Part shown: positions 42,693-51,102 of the stretch, in pieces
How the letters are laid out: each line of letters opens with the position of its first letter
Numbering within the stretch: the stretch's first letter is position 1
DNA from: Bog-756 sp963753905
GTDB taxonomy: Bacteria; Actinomycetota; Acidimicrobiia; Acidimicrobiales; RAAP-2
Length of the DNA: 64,000 nt
NCBI GenBank assembly: GCA_963753905.1
Contig: CAVWDZ010000001.1
Location: forward strand, 62,001 to 126,000
Reading direction: 5' to 3'
The notes under the pieces: model-generated
What the model was told of the DNA's origin: nothing
What the model saw: the letters and a program-made list of their open reading frames with translations, nothing else
Database searches by the model: none
Program-made: the position numbers and the translations under genes

Positions 42693-43561
42693 CACCCGGC
42701 GGCGGCGCCGACGGGCAGACCGCCGTGGTCATCGTCAACTACGAATCCGGTCCGGCGCTGGCGCGTTGCGTGGGGTACCTGCAGGCGGAGGGACCATCGG
42801 AGGTGGTGGTCGTGGACAACGGCTCGACCGACGGATCGTTGGCCGCCGCACTGCGGCTTGCGCCCGGGATCGCAGTGGTGGCGCCGGGGACCAACCTCGG
42901 GTACGGGGCGGCGGTCAACCGGGGGGTTGCGGCCTCGACCGCCCCCGTGATCCTGGTCTGCAATCCCGACCTCGAGGTCCGACCGGGCACGGTGGCCGCC
43001 CTCTGCGACGCCCTCGCCGACGACCCGGGGTGCGCGCTGGTCGGCCCGCTCGTCCGCACCCCGGACGGCCGTCGGTATCCGTCGGCACGACAATTCCCCT
43101 CCCTGGTCGACGCGGCCGGGCACGCCGTCCTCGGCCTGTTCGCGCCCGGCAACCGCTTCACGCGTGCCTACCAACGCGCCGAGCTGGACGGCGCGCACGG
43201 AGCCGCACGCACAGTCGACTGGGTGTCGGGAGCCTGCTTCCTGGTCCGGCGGGCCGCCTTCGAGGCGGTGGGCGGATTCGACGAGAGCTACTTCATGTAC
43301 GCGGAGGACGTCGACCTCTGCTGGCGACTGGGGCGGGCCGGCTGGCGGGTGGCTTATGCACCGTCCGCCGAGGTGACCCACACCCAGGGGGTCTCGACCG
43401 ACCGCCATCCCTACCGGATGATCCTCGAGCACCACCGATCGTTGCTCCGCTTCGCTTCCAGGTCCTCGGTGGGCGGACGTCGGGCGCTGCTCCCCCTGGT
43501 GGCGGTCGGGATCGCCCTGCGTGCCGGCCTGGCCTGCCTGGCCCGGGCCGCCGGGACCTGA
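42689..43561 (+). CDS. GT2 glycosyltransferase (rhamnosyltransferase WbbL-like)
   Basis: A 290-residue inverting GT-A glycosyltransferase: 'TAVVIVNYESGPALARCVGY', 'EVVVVDNGSTDGSLAAALRL', 'NLGYGAAVNRGVAASTAPVI', metal/donor motif 'LVCNPDLEVRPGTVAALCD', 'VSGACFLVRRAAFEAVGGFD' and 'FMYAEDVDLCWRLGRAGWRV' (catalytic ED). This layout is shared with actinobacterial rhamnosyltransferases such as WbbL, which adds rhamnose to the linker of arabinogalactan-type polymers, so dTDP-rhamnose from rfbB/rfbD upstream is a plausible donor. Coupled to the preceding gene by a GTGA overlap. Confidence 0.8.
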   Translation: MTPGGGADGQTAVVIVNYESGPALARCVGYLQAEGPSEVVVVDNGSTDGSLAAALRLAPGIAVVAPGTNLGYGAAVNRGVAASTAPVILVCNPDLEVRPGTVAALCDALADDPGCALVGPLVRTPDGRRYPSARQFPSLVDAAGHAVLGLFAPGNRFTRAYQRAELDGAHGAARTVDWVSGACFLVRRAAFEAVGGFDESYFMYAEDVDLCWRLGRAGWRVAYAPSAEVTHTQGVSTDRHPYRMILEHHRSLLRFASRSSVGGRRALLPLVAVGIALRAGLACLARAAGT

Positions 43562-43610
43562 CGCTCGCGGCCAGAGGGCAGGATCCGAGGCTGTAGGGTG
43601 TCGACCGATC

Positions 43611-44354
43611 ATGGCGAGCAACTCGACCGGCAAATGGGTGCAACGCGCCGCCACCACCGGCGGTGGGCGGACCTACCGCGGTCAGATGCCGGTCAACTGG
43701 TACGCCAGCCTGGTCATCATCTGCATCGTGGGCCTCCTCCTCATCGGCTTCAGCCGGTACGAACGGACCCACCCGACGAACTCCTCGTCCGGGCCGCCCA
43801 CCACCAGCCAGACCTGGTACGCGGCCCTCGGGGTCGACGTGTGCGGCACGATGGAGCCGAACCTGCCGGCGACCACGCCCACCTCGAAGAACGGGTTCAC
43901 CGCGAACGGAAACGGCGTGCTGACCATCGCGCCGAAGAACAGCTCGCAGTCCGGCAGCAACGCCACCCTCGGCAAGTTCGTCTCGGAATATCCGGGCATG
44001 CAGCTCACCGACAGCGTCCTGCAGTATCCCGGGAAGCCGGCGCTGACCAACGGGGACGTGTGCAAGAAGGGGACCCCGGACGCCGGGAAGCCGGGCGTGG
44101 TGATCGTCAACAGCTGGCCCAACTTCAACGCAAAGACCGGATCGGAGACGAGCGGCGACCCTCAGGACCTGCTGTTCACCAACGGTCAGCTCATCACCAT
44201 GGCGTTCGTACCCGCCAACTCATCCGTCCCCAAGCCGCCGGGCAAGGCGATCGCCGCCCTGATCTCCGCCGCCACCGGCGGATCGCCGACAGCAACCTCC
44301 GTCCCGCCGACGGCAACCTCCGTCCCGACCACCCCCACCAGCTCACCCAAGTGA
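43611..44354 (+). CDS. membrane-anchored extracellular protein, unknown family
   Basis: A 247-residue protein with a basic N-terminus ('GKWVQRAATTGGGRTYRGQM'), one membrane segment ('YASLVIICIVGLLLIGFSRY') and a ~190-residue extracellular domain ('TWYAALGVDVCGTMEPNLP', 'GVLTIAPKNSSQSGSNATLG', 'LLFTNGQLITMAFVPANSSV') ending in a Thr/Pro-rich tail with short repeats ('TATSVPPTATSVPTTPTSS'). I do not recognise the domain. Its stop overlaps the GTG of the nucleotidyltransferase gene, so it belongs to the polysaccharide operon and may be an assembly or export factor. Confidence 0.7.
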   Translation: MASNSTGKWVQRAATTGGGRTYRGQMPVNWYASLVIICIVGLLLIGFSRYERTHPTNSSSGPPTTSQTWYAALGVDVCGTMEPNLPATTPTSKNGFTANGNGVLTIAPKNSSQSGSNATLGKFVSEYPGMQLTDSVLQYPGKPALTNGDVCKKGTPDAGKPGVVIVNSWPNFNAKTGSETSGDPQDLLFTNGQLITMAFVPANSSVPKPPGKAIAALISAATGGSPTATSVPPTATSVPTTPTSSPK

Positions 44355-45442
44355 GGGCCGTCGTCCTGGTGGGCGGCGAAGGGACGCGCCTCCGACCGCT
44401 CACACTGACCACGCCGAAGCAGATGCTCCCCGTCTGCGAGCAGCCCATGATCGAGCGCGTGCTCGGTCAGCTGGCCGTCCACGGAATCGAGGAGGCCGTC
44501 CTCTCCCTCGGCTACCGGCCCGACGCATTCACCGGGGCCTTCCCGGAGGGGCGCATCGCGGGGGTGCGCGCGAGCTACGCCGTCGAGCCGACTCCGTTCG
44601 ACACGGCCGGTGCGATCCGGTTCGCGGCCGAGTTCGGCGGGATCGACGAGACGTTCGTGGTCCTCAACGGGGACGTCCTCACCGACATCGACATCGGATC
44701 CCTGATCACCTTCCATCACGACCGCGGTGCCGAGGGAAGCATCGCGCTCACCCCGGTCGACGACCCGAGTGTCTTCGGGGTCGTGCCCACCGACGAGGAC
44801 GGCCGGGTCCAGGCGTTCATCGAGAAACCGCCACGCGACGAAGCACCGACCAATTTCATCAACGCCGGCATCTACGTCCTCGAGCCCTCGGTGCTGGGGC
44901 GGATCGCCCCCGGGGTCCGGGTCTCCATCGAGCGGGAGACCTTCCCGGCGCTCGTCACCGACCGGACCCTCTTTGCGCTGGGGTCGGATGCCTACTGGCT
45001 CGACACCGGCACGCCGGACACCTATCTGCGCGCCCACCGGGACCTGCTCTTCGGCCGTCGCGACGGACCTCCCGCCCCAGGGGCGGAGGCGGACGACTCG
45101 CTCGGGCGGGGTGTGTGGCGCATCGGCCGGGTGGAGGTGGCCAGTGCCTCGGTCGCCCGGTCGCTGATCGGAGAAGGCGCCACCGTCGAGCCCAGGGCCT
45201 CGGTGGTCGACTCGGTGCTGGGCGCGGGTGCCGTCGTGGAGGACGGGGCCACGGTGACCGGCTCGGTCCTCCTGCCCGGCGCCCGGGTGGCGTCCAGCGC
45301 CACCGTCGAGGGATCCATCGTGGGCCCCCGGGCCATCATCGGACAGCGGTGCGTGATCCACGGGGTGTCGGTCATCGGAGCCGGTGCGGTGATCGCCTCG
45401 GGAACGACCCTGGACGGCGAGCGGTACACGGGAGGGGAGTGA
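44351..45442 (+). CDS. NDP-sugar pyrophosphorylase (mannose-1-phosphate guanylyltransferase-like)
   Basis: A 363-residue nucleotidyltransferase with a left-handed beta-helix tail. N-terminal signature 'VLVGGEGTRLRPLTLTTPKQ', then 'TFVVLNGDVLTDIDIGSLIT', 'FGVVPTDEDGRVQAFIEKPP', 'FINAGIYVLEPSVLGRIAPG' and 'DAYWLDTGTPDTYLRAHRDL'. From residue ~260 hexapeptide-type repeats follow ('GAGAVVEDGATVTGSVLLPG'). This order and the wording of the motifs resemble mycobacterial GDP-mannose pyrophosphorylase, so GDP-mannose is the best guess, with glucose-1-phosphate thymidylyl- or uridylyltransferase as alternatives. Start GTG overlaps the upstream stop. Confidence 0.75.
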   Translation: MRAVVLVGGEGTRLRPLTLTTPKQMLPVCEQPMIERVLGQLAVHGIEEAVLSLGYRPDAFTGAFPEGRIAGVRASYAVEPTPFDTAGAIRFAAEFGGIDETFVVLNGDVLTDIDIGSLITFHHDRGAEGSIALTPVDDPSVFGVVPTDEDGRVQAFIEKPPRDEAPTNFINAGIYVLEPSVLGRIAPGVRVSIERETFPALVTDRTLFALGSDAYWLDTGTPDTYLRAHRDLLFGRRDGPPAPGAEADDSLGRGVWRIGRVEVASASVARSLIGEGATVEPRASVVDSVLGAGAVVEDGATVTGSVLLPGARVASSATVEGSIVGPRAIIGQRCVIHGVSVIGAGAVIASGTTLDGERYTGGE

Positions 45443-45443
45443 C

Positions 45444-46409
45444 GTGCGGGCGGTGGTCACCGGTGGGGCAGGGTTCATCGGCTCGACTCTGGTCGACCGG
45501 TTGCTGGCCGAGGGTCATACCGTTGACGTCATCGACGACCTGTCGACCGGGTCGCTCTCCAACCTCGCCCAGGCGCGGTCGTCGGCCGACCACGATCTGA
45601 CCATCCACAAGCTCGACATCCGCTCTCCCGAGGTGATCGACCTGATGCGCCGCCGTACTGCGGACGTGGTCTTCCACCTCGCCGCCCAGGCGGATGTGCG
45701 GGTGTCGGTCGCCGACCCGGTCTTCGACGCCGACATCAACCTGCTCGGGACGCTGCGCGTGCTCGAAGGGGCGCGGGCCGCCGGCACCCCGCGTGTGGTG
45801 TTCGCCGCGAGTGGAGGGACCCTGTACGGGGAGCCCGACATCTCCGAGCTGCCCCTCAAGGAGTCCCTGCCGCATCACCCGCTCTCACCCTACGGCGTCT
45901 CGAAGAAGGCGGCGATCGACTATCTCGCCGCCTACCGCGAGCTCCACTCACTCGAGTTCGTGGCGCTGGCCCTGGCCAACGTCTACGGCCCCCGTCAGGA
46001 TCCCCACGGCGAAGCCGGCGTCGTCGCCATCTTCGCCGAGCGGCTGTTGCGGGGAGAGGAAGTGACGATCTTCGGCGACGGCGAGCAGACCCGCGACTTC
46101 GTCTTCGTCGACGACGTGGTCGACGCGTTCGTCCGGGCCGCCGCCAAAGGCGGCGGTCTGGTCTGCAATATCGGGACCGGACGGGAGACGTCGGTCAACG
46201 GGCTGTTGGAGGAGATGGCGGCGCAGGCCGGGGTCGAGCCGGCGCGCACGTTCAAGCCACTGCGCGCAGGCGAGCTCCTCCGCAGCTGCCTCGATGCCTC
46301 CCGCGCCGAGATCCACCTGGGGTGGACCCCATGGACCGGGCTCGGTGCCGGAACGGCGGCCACGATCGGATCCGTGCGTCGCCGGCTCGAGGAGTCGGGC
46401 GACCTCTGA
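45444..46409 (+). CDS. UDP-glucose 4-epimerase-like SDR
   Basis: A 321-residue extended SDR of the GalE/WbpP type: 'MRAVVTGGAGFIGSTLVDRL', 'VIDDLSTGSLSNLAQARSSA', 'VFHLAAQADVRVSVADPVFD', 'VVFAASGGTLYGEPDISEL' (the SGG form typical of actinobacterial epimerases), 'PLSPYGVSKKAAIDYLAAYR' (YxxxK), 'GDGEQTRDFVFVDDVVDAFV'. It would interconvert UDP-glucose and UDP-galactose or the N-acetyl forms. One base after the upstream stop; last gene of this co-directional run. Confidence 0.8.
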   Translation: MRAVVTGGAGFIGSTLVDRLLAEGHTVDVIDDLSTGSLSNLAQARSSADHDLTIHKLDIRSPEVIDLMRRRTADVVFHLAAQADVRVSVADPVFDADINLLGTLRVLEGARAAGTPRVVFAASGGTLYGEPDISELPLKESLPHHPLSPYGVSKKAAIDYLAAYRELHSLEFVALALANVYGPRQDPHGEAGVVAIFAERLLRGEEVTIFGDGEQTRDFVFVDDVVDAFVRAAAKGGGLVCNIGTGRETSVNGLLEEMAAQAGVEPARTFKPLRAGELLRSCLDASRAEIHLGWTPWTGLGAGTAATIGSVRRRLEESGDL

Positions 46410-46559
46410 ACGCTGCGGCGCGTGCCGAAACGGTCGGTGCGTCCGCTCCCGGCCCCGGACGGACTAGCCTGTGGGTGATCCTGGTGCGCCGAACGTTGGC
46501 GGCAGGCCGTCCCCCGAGGCACCCCTCCGTCGCCTCCCCTGTCGCACGAAAGCGCATCC

Positions 46560-48068
46560 ATGCCCCCCTCCCCGCCGTCGTTCGCCGATCTCGGCGTCCC
46601 CTCCGACATCGTCGCGGTCCTCCGCGCCCGCTCGATCACCGCTCCGTTCCCCATCCAGGAGCTGACCCTGCCCGACGCACTCGCAGGCCGGGACGTCTGC
46701 GGCAAGGCGCCGACCGGATCGGGAAAGACCCTGGCCTTCGGGATCGGCGCGGTGGCACCACTGAGCGGTCCGTTGGCCCGGTCCAGACGCCCGAGAGTGC
46801 TGGTGCTCACCCCGACGCGGGAGCTGGCCGCACAGGTCGCCTCGGAGCTCCAGGTGTTGGCCGGCCCGCGCGGTCTGAAGGTGGCCTGCTTCTACGGCGG
46901 CGTTGGATACGGTCCCCAGCTCACCGCGCTCTCCCGCGGCGTGGACGTGGCAGTGGCCTGTCCCGGCCGCCTCGGCGACCTCATCGAACGCGGCAGCATC
47001 CGGCTCGACGCCGTCGAGATCGTGGTCGTCGACGAAGCCGACCGGATGGCCGACATGGGGTTCCTGCCCGATGTCCGGCGCATCCTCGACCTCACACCGT
47101 CCGATCGCCAGACCATGCTCTTCTCGGCGACCCTCGACGGTGACATCGACGTCCTGGTCCGCCGGTACCAGCGCCACCCGGTTCGCCACGAGTTGGAGCT
47201 CGACGAGGACGACGTGGGCACTGCGGTGCACCTGTTCTGGCGCGTCGCCTCGGGCGACCGGCTGGCGCGCACCGTCGAGACGGTGGCCGCCGCGGGCCCG
47301 ACCATCGTGTTCTCACGGACCAAGCACGGGACCGACCGGATCACCCGGCAGCTCGAGCAGCGGGGTGTCCGGGCCGTTGCGATCCACGGGGACCGCAGCC
47401 AGAAGCAGCGCGAGAAGGCGCTCGACTCCTTCATCCGCGGTGCAGTCGACGCGCTGGTTGCCACCGACGTGGCCGCCCGGGGCATCCACGTCGACGGGGT
47501 CAACGCAGTGGTGCACTTCGACCCACCGGCGGACACCAAGGACTACGTACACCGGTCCGGTCGCACGGCCCGGGCCGGCGCGACCGGCGTGGTGGTCAGC
47601 CTGGTCACCCCGGACAAGGCCGGCGCGGTCAAGAAGCTCCAGCGTGAGTTCGGGGTCCCGGTGGGGACCTCGGAGCCGGATCTTGCCGCAGTCACCGCGG
47701 TGCTCGGCCCGCCACCTGTGCGTGGTGATCGGGCACGTCCCGCCACGCATGCACAGAACGGCAAGCATGCTCAGAACGGCAAGCCGGCACAGAACGGCAA
47801 GCCGGCACAGAACGGCAAGCCGGCACAGAACGGCAAGCATGCACAGAACGGCAAGGCGGCCAACTCGGGCCAGCACGTGAAGCCGGCCAAGTCGGGCCAG
47901 CACATGAAGCCGGGCAAGCACGCCACGCCGGGTCATCGGGCGCCGGCGACCGGCCACAGGGGTCGGAGCGCGACCGCTGGCGCTTCCCGCGCCGTGCGGC
48001 ACGGTGGTGGTGCCGACGGTGCCCGGGTCACCAACGGCAGCTCCCGTCGAGCCCGACGGAGCCGCTGA
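46560..48068 (+). CDS. DEAD-box RNA helicase with repetitive C-terminal tail
   Basis: A 502-residue DEAD-box helicase. The core (residues 1-~385) has 'FPIQELTLPDALAGRDVCG' (Q motif), 'KAPTGSGKTLAFGIGA' (Walker A), 'LVLTPTRELAAQVASELQ', 'IVVVDEADRMADMGFLP' (DEAD), 'TMLFSATLDGDIDVLVR' (SAT), 'VATDVAARGIHVDGVNAVVH' and 'YVHRSGRTARAGATGVVVS'. The last ~120 residues are basic and low-complexity, including six 'AQNGK' hexapeptide repeats and 'SGQH..KP' units. Such tails in DEAD-box proteins bind RNA and promote clustering. It unwinds structured RNA, for example in ribosome assembly or cold adaptation. It interrupts the polysaccharide locus and is separately expressed. Confidence 0.9.
   Translation: MPPSPPSFADLGVPSDIVAVLRARSITAPFPIQELTLPDALAGRDVCGKAPTGSGKTLAFGIGAVAPLSGPLARSRRPRVLVLTPTRELAAQVASELQVLAGPRGLKVACFYGGVGYGPQLTALSRGVDVAVACPGRLGDLIERGSIRLDAVEIVVVDEADRMADMGFLPDVRRILDLTPSDRQTMLFSATLDGDIDVLVRRYQRHPVRHELELDEDDVGTAVHLFWRVASGDRLARTVETVAAAGPTIVFSRTKHGTDRITRQLEQRGVRAVAIHGDRSQKQREKALDSFIRGAVDALVATDVAARGIHVDGVNAVVHFDPPADTKDYVHRSGRTARAGATGVVVSLVTPDKAGAVKKLQREFGVPVGTSEPDLAAVTAVLGPPPVRGDRARPATHAQNGKHAQNGKPAQNGKPAQNGKPAQNGKHAQNGKAANSGQHVKPAKSGQHMKPGKHATPGHRAPATGHRGRSATAGASRAVRHGGGADGARVTNGSSRRARRSR
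47754..47861 (+). repeat. six tandem 18-bp repeats in the helicase tail
   Basis: The 18-mer cagaacggcaagccggca or close variants (cat or gcg in place of ccg) occur six times without gaps, encoding Gln-Asn-Gly-Lys-x-Ala. Copies two to four are identical. An in-frame minisatellite likely to vary between strains. Confidence 0.9.
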
Positions 48069-48103
48069 CAGACGGTCACCCGCGGACCGGCGCCAGGCCC
48101 CGA

Positions 48104-48829
48104 TCAGCGGAAGAGGTCGTCCTTCGGTGCCCGGATGATCTCTTTCGCCACCGACGAAGGACGCAGCCACCTGGGATCGATGCCCCGGACCACGGCGGCC
48201 GGCACCGAGCGGTCCTTTCCCATGACGAGGTCGGCCGCACCGGCCACCTCGTCGGCTATGCACAGCTCGGTCGCGTCGAGGACACGTCCCGTGGCGTCGA
48301 GGGTCCCGCGGAGGTCGACCACACCGGCGATCCCGGCGATCCCGATGGCCACATCGGTGACCCCGTTGCGCCAGGCGCGCCCGAAAGTGTCCGAGACCAC
48401 GACGCCCACGGTGACCCCGAGCAGTCGACCGAGGGATGCGCGGATCCGCCGCGCCGAGCGGTCGGGATCCAGGGGCAGCAGGGCCGCGGTGCCCGCGTCG
48501 ACGTTGGAGAGGTCGACGCCGGCGTTGGCACAGACGAATCCGTGGCGCGTCTCGGTGATGAGCAGCTCGTCGCGGCGGCGCAGGATCCGCACCGACTCGG
48601 CCTCGACCAAGGCACGTTTGGCCGCAGGATCGTCCGGGTCGACGCCCACCAGCCGGCCTTCGGCCTTGGAGACCACCTTCTGGGTGACCACCACCACATC
48701 ACCGTCGCGGACCCGAGCACCCGCGTCGCCGTCACCACCGCCACCGCCTCCGCCACCGGAGTCGGCCAGGGCGTCGGCCAGGAGCGCGGCGAGATCGTCC
48801 CCGGGGCGCACCTCACCGATGCCGGTCAC
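48104..48829 (-). CDS. cofE: coenzyme F420-0:L-glutamate ligase
   Basis: A 241-residue GTP-dependent ligase that adds gamma-linked glutamates to F420-0. Motifs: 'VRDGDVVVVTQKVVSKAEGR', 'GFVCANAGVDLSNVDAG', 'LLPLDPDRSARRIRASLG', 'VSDTFGRAWRNGVTDVAIG', 'DLRGTLDATGRVLDATEL'. It ends after the ligase domain and lacks the nitroreductase-like C-terminal domain of mycobacterial FbiB, so it resembles archaeal CofE. An eight-glycine run near residue 25 is unusual. The GTG at 48829 is likely, though a CTG 15 bases upstream would give the family's 'TILPVTG' start. Immediately downstream of cofD. Confidence 0.85.
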   Translation of the reverse strand: MTGIGEVRPGDDLAALLADALADSGGGGGGGGDGDAGARVRDGDVVVVTQKVVSKAEGRLVGVDPDDPAAKRALVEAESVRILRRRDELLITETRHGFVCANAGVDLSNVDAGTAALLPLDPDRSARRIRASLGRLLGVTVGVVVSDTFGRAWRNGVTDVAIGIAGIAGVVDLRGTLDATGRVLDATELCIADEVAGAADLVMGKDRSVPAAVVRGIDPRWLRPSSVAKEIIRAPKDDLFR

Positions 48830-48862
48830 CGGGAGGATGGTCAGCGCGCCGGGGACGCGCGG

Positions 48863-49798
48863 TCAGACGGTGGCACCGAGCACGATCCGGGACAGGGCGG
48901 CTGAGCGCTCGCGGCTGGACATCACCGTCGGTGCCACCACGCACCGAACCCCCTCGGCCTCGACTGCCGTAGCCAGTCCGGCATCGGCCTCGTCGATGAC
49001 CAGCGTGCCCATCCATCCCGCGTACCAGCGGGCCACCCCGACCACGGTCGACTCGAAGCCCATCTCGCGCAGGAGGCGGTCGGCGGGACCCTTGATGGCG
49101 GCGCCGGCCACGATGGGGGAGACCCCGACGATCCGGTCGCGCCGGGTCTCGAGCGCCTCGAGCACGCCCGTGACGGCGAGCAGCGGTCCGATGGAGACGA
49201 CCGGGTTGGAGGGGCAGACGACGACCGTGTCGGCTCCGGTGATGGCCTCGAGCACCCCGGGACCCGGACGGGCCCCCTCGGACCCCTCGAAGCGCACCGC
49301 GGCGACGGCCACATCGTGGCGGCGGTGCACGAAGTACTCCTGGAAGCCGACTTCGGGACCGTCGACGAGCCGGAGCCGCGTGCGCAGGGGATCGTCGGTC
49401 ACCGGCAGGACCCGGATCCCGACCCCGAAGGAGCGGGCCAACTCGGCGGTGACCGCGGCGAGGGTGGCCCCCTCGGCCAACCGCTGGGTCCGGTAGCAGT
49501 GCGTGGCCAGGTCCCGGTCGCCGAGACGGAACCAGGTCGTCCCTCCCAGGCGTTCGAGCGCGTCCATCACCCGCCAGGTCTCACCGGTCAGCCCCCATCC
49601 GGTCTCGGGATTGATGGCATCGGCCAGCGTGTAGATCACCGTGTCCAGGTCGGGGGAGATGTGCAGGCCGTGGAGGATGGTGTCGTCGGCGGTGTTGACG
49701 ACTGCGGTGATCTCGTCCGGCGCGACCACCTCGACCATGCCCCGCAGGAGGCGGGCCGCTCCCACCCCGCCGGCCAGCGCGGTGATCACGAGGGCCAC
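48863..49798 (-). CDS. cofD: 2-phospho-L-lactate (or phosphoenolpyruvyl) transferase
   Basis: A 311-residue enzyme joining the activated three-carbon acid to the deazaflavin Fo to give (dehydro-)F420-0; the mycobacterial counterpart is FbiA. Motifs: 'ITALAGGVGAARLLRGMVEV' (GGxG), 'EITAVVNTADDTILHGLHIS', 'DLDTVIYTLADAINPETGWG', 'GDRDLATHCYRTQRLAEGAT', 'VVCPSNPVVSIGPLLAVTGV'. The GTG at 49798 begins the conserved part; an upstream start would add 23 Arg/Gly-rich residues. It is in an operon with cofE, and divergent from the GT4 genes. Confidence 0.9.
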   Translation of the reverse strand: MALVITALAGGVGAARLLRGMVEVVAPDEITAVVNTADDTILHGLHISPDLDTVIYTLADAINPETGWGLTGETWRVMDALERLGGTTWFRLGDRDLATHCYRTQRLAEGATLAAVTAELARSFGVGIRVLPVTDDPLRTRLRLVDGPEVGFQEYFVHRRHDVAVAAVRFEGSEGARPGPGVLEAITGADTVVVCPSNPVVSIGPLLAVTGVLEALETRRDRIVGVSPIVAGAAIKGPADRLLREMGFESTVVGVARWYAGWMGTLVIDEADAGLATAVEAEGVRCVVAPTVMSSRERSAALSRIVLGATV

Positions 49799-49911
49799 TC
49801 GACGCGCCGGGCACCCGGGTCGTCCGTGTGGGCGGTGGTCACCGGCGCAGGCTACCCGCCCTGCCACCTGCGCCCTTTCGGAGCCGCGTCGGTCGCGGCA
49901 TCGCCCGGAGG

Positions 49912-51102
49912 ATGTGCAAGGCTCACGACGTGCCGCCGGAGCGACCAGCGACCGCCGCGTCGGACCGGCTGTCGGTCGGATTCGACGCCACCCCCCTCCT
50001 CGGTCGCCCGACCGGGGTCGGCGTCTTCTGCGCGGGGGCGCTCGCCGGGTTGGCCGAGCGGTGCGACCTCGCCACGTCCGCGTACGCGGTGAGCTGGCGC
50101 CGTCGAGAAGAGATCGACGGTCTCCTGCCGCCCGGGGTCGGGTGCGCGCAGCGGCCCATGCCGGCCCGCCCTCTGCACTGGGCCTGGAGGCACGGTCACC
50201 GACCGCCGATCGAGTGGTTCCTCGGGGCGAGGGACGTGGTCCACGGGACCAACTTCGTCGTGCCGCCGGCCAGCCGGGCCGCCCGGGTGCTCACCGTCCA
50301 CGATCTGACCGTGGTCCTGTACCCGGAGCTCTGCGACGGACCCACCCTGGTGTTTCCACAACTCATCAGACGCGCCGCGGCGGACGGCGCCTGGGTGCAC
50401 ACACCGTCCCGGTTCGTGGCCGACGAGGTCGTGGCCGAGTTCGGCGTCGACCCCGAACGGGTGCGGACCGTCCACCACGGCGTGCCCCGGCTGCCGTCCC
50501 CGGACGCGCGGACCCCGGCCCTGCCGCTCCCGGAGGGGTGTCACCGCTACGTGTTGGCGGTCGGCACCGTGGAGCCACGGAAGGACTACCCCCTCCTGGT
50601 CTCGGCCTTCGGGACCCTGGCCCCCGACTGGCCGGACGTCGCACTGGTGGTCGTGGGCGGCGACGGCTGGGGGGCGGAACGGTTCGGCGACGCGGTCGCG
50701 GCCTCGCCGGCCCGTTCCCGCATCGTGCGCACCGGCTACCTCGACGACCGGTCACTGGCCGCGGCGCTGCGCGGCGCCGCGGCGCTCGCCTACCCGTCGA
50801 CCTACGAGGGATTCGGGTTCCCACCGCTCCAGGCCATGGACGCAGGCGTGCCGGTCGTGGCCACCGCGGCCGGTGCCGTGCCCGAGGTGGTCGGCGACGG
50901 TGCCGTGCTGGTGCCGCCGGGCGACACCGACGCGCTCGCCGAGGCGCTGCAGGGAGTCCTGAGCGGCGGGACCGGGATCGAGGCACTCGTGGCCCGCGGG
51001 CGGGCGCGCAGTGCCGGGTTCAGCTGGGCGGCGTGCGCCGAGGGCCTGTCCTCCCTCTATCACGAGGCCCGCGCCGGCGGTACGGACGGGCGGGGGCGGT
51101 GA
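49912..51102 (+). CDS. GT4 glycosyltransferase 1
   Basis: A 396-residue GT-B retaining glycosyltransferase. The N-terminal acceptor domain includes 'DATPLLGRPTGVGVFCAGAL' and 'VHGTNFVVPPASRAARVLTV'. The donor domain has 'YVLAVGTVEPRKDYPLLVSA' and 'YPSTYEGFGFPPLQAMDAG', where the second Glu of the E-x7-E motif is Gln. First of three consecutive GT4 genes, each coupled to the next. It probably extends a surface polysaccharide with mannose, rhamnose or another sugar made in this locus. Start uncertain between ATG 49912 and GTG 49930. Confidence 0.8.
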   Translation: MCKAHDVPPERPATAASDRLSVGFDATPLLGRPTGVGVFCAGALAGLAERCDLATSAYAVSWRRREEIDGLLPPGVGCAQRPMPARPLHWAWRHGHRPPIEWFLGARDVVHGTNFVVPPASRAARVLTVHDLTVVLYPELCDGPTLVFPQLIRRAAADGAWVHTPSRFVADEVVAEFGVDPERVRTVHHGVPRLPSPDARTPALPLPEGCHRYVLAVGTVEPRKDYPLLVSAFGTLAPDWPDVALVVVGGDGWGAERFGDAVAASPARSRIVRTGYLDDRSLAAALRGAAALAYPSTYEGFGFPPLQAMDAGVPVVATAAGAVPEVVGDGAVLVPPGDTDALAEALQGVLSGGTGIEALVARGRARSAGFSWAACAEGLSSLYHEARAGGTDGRGR

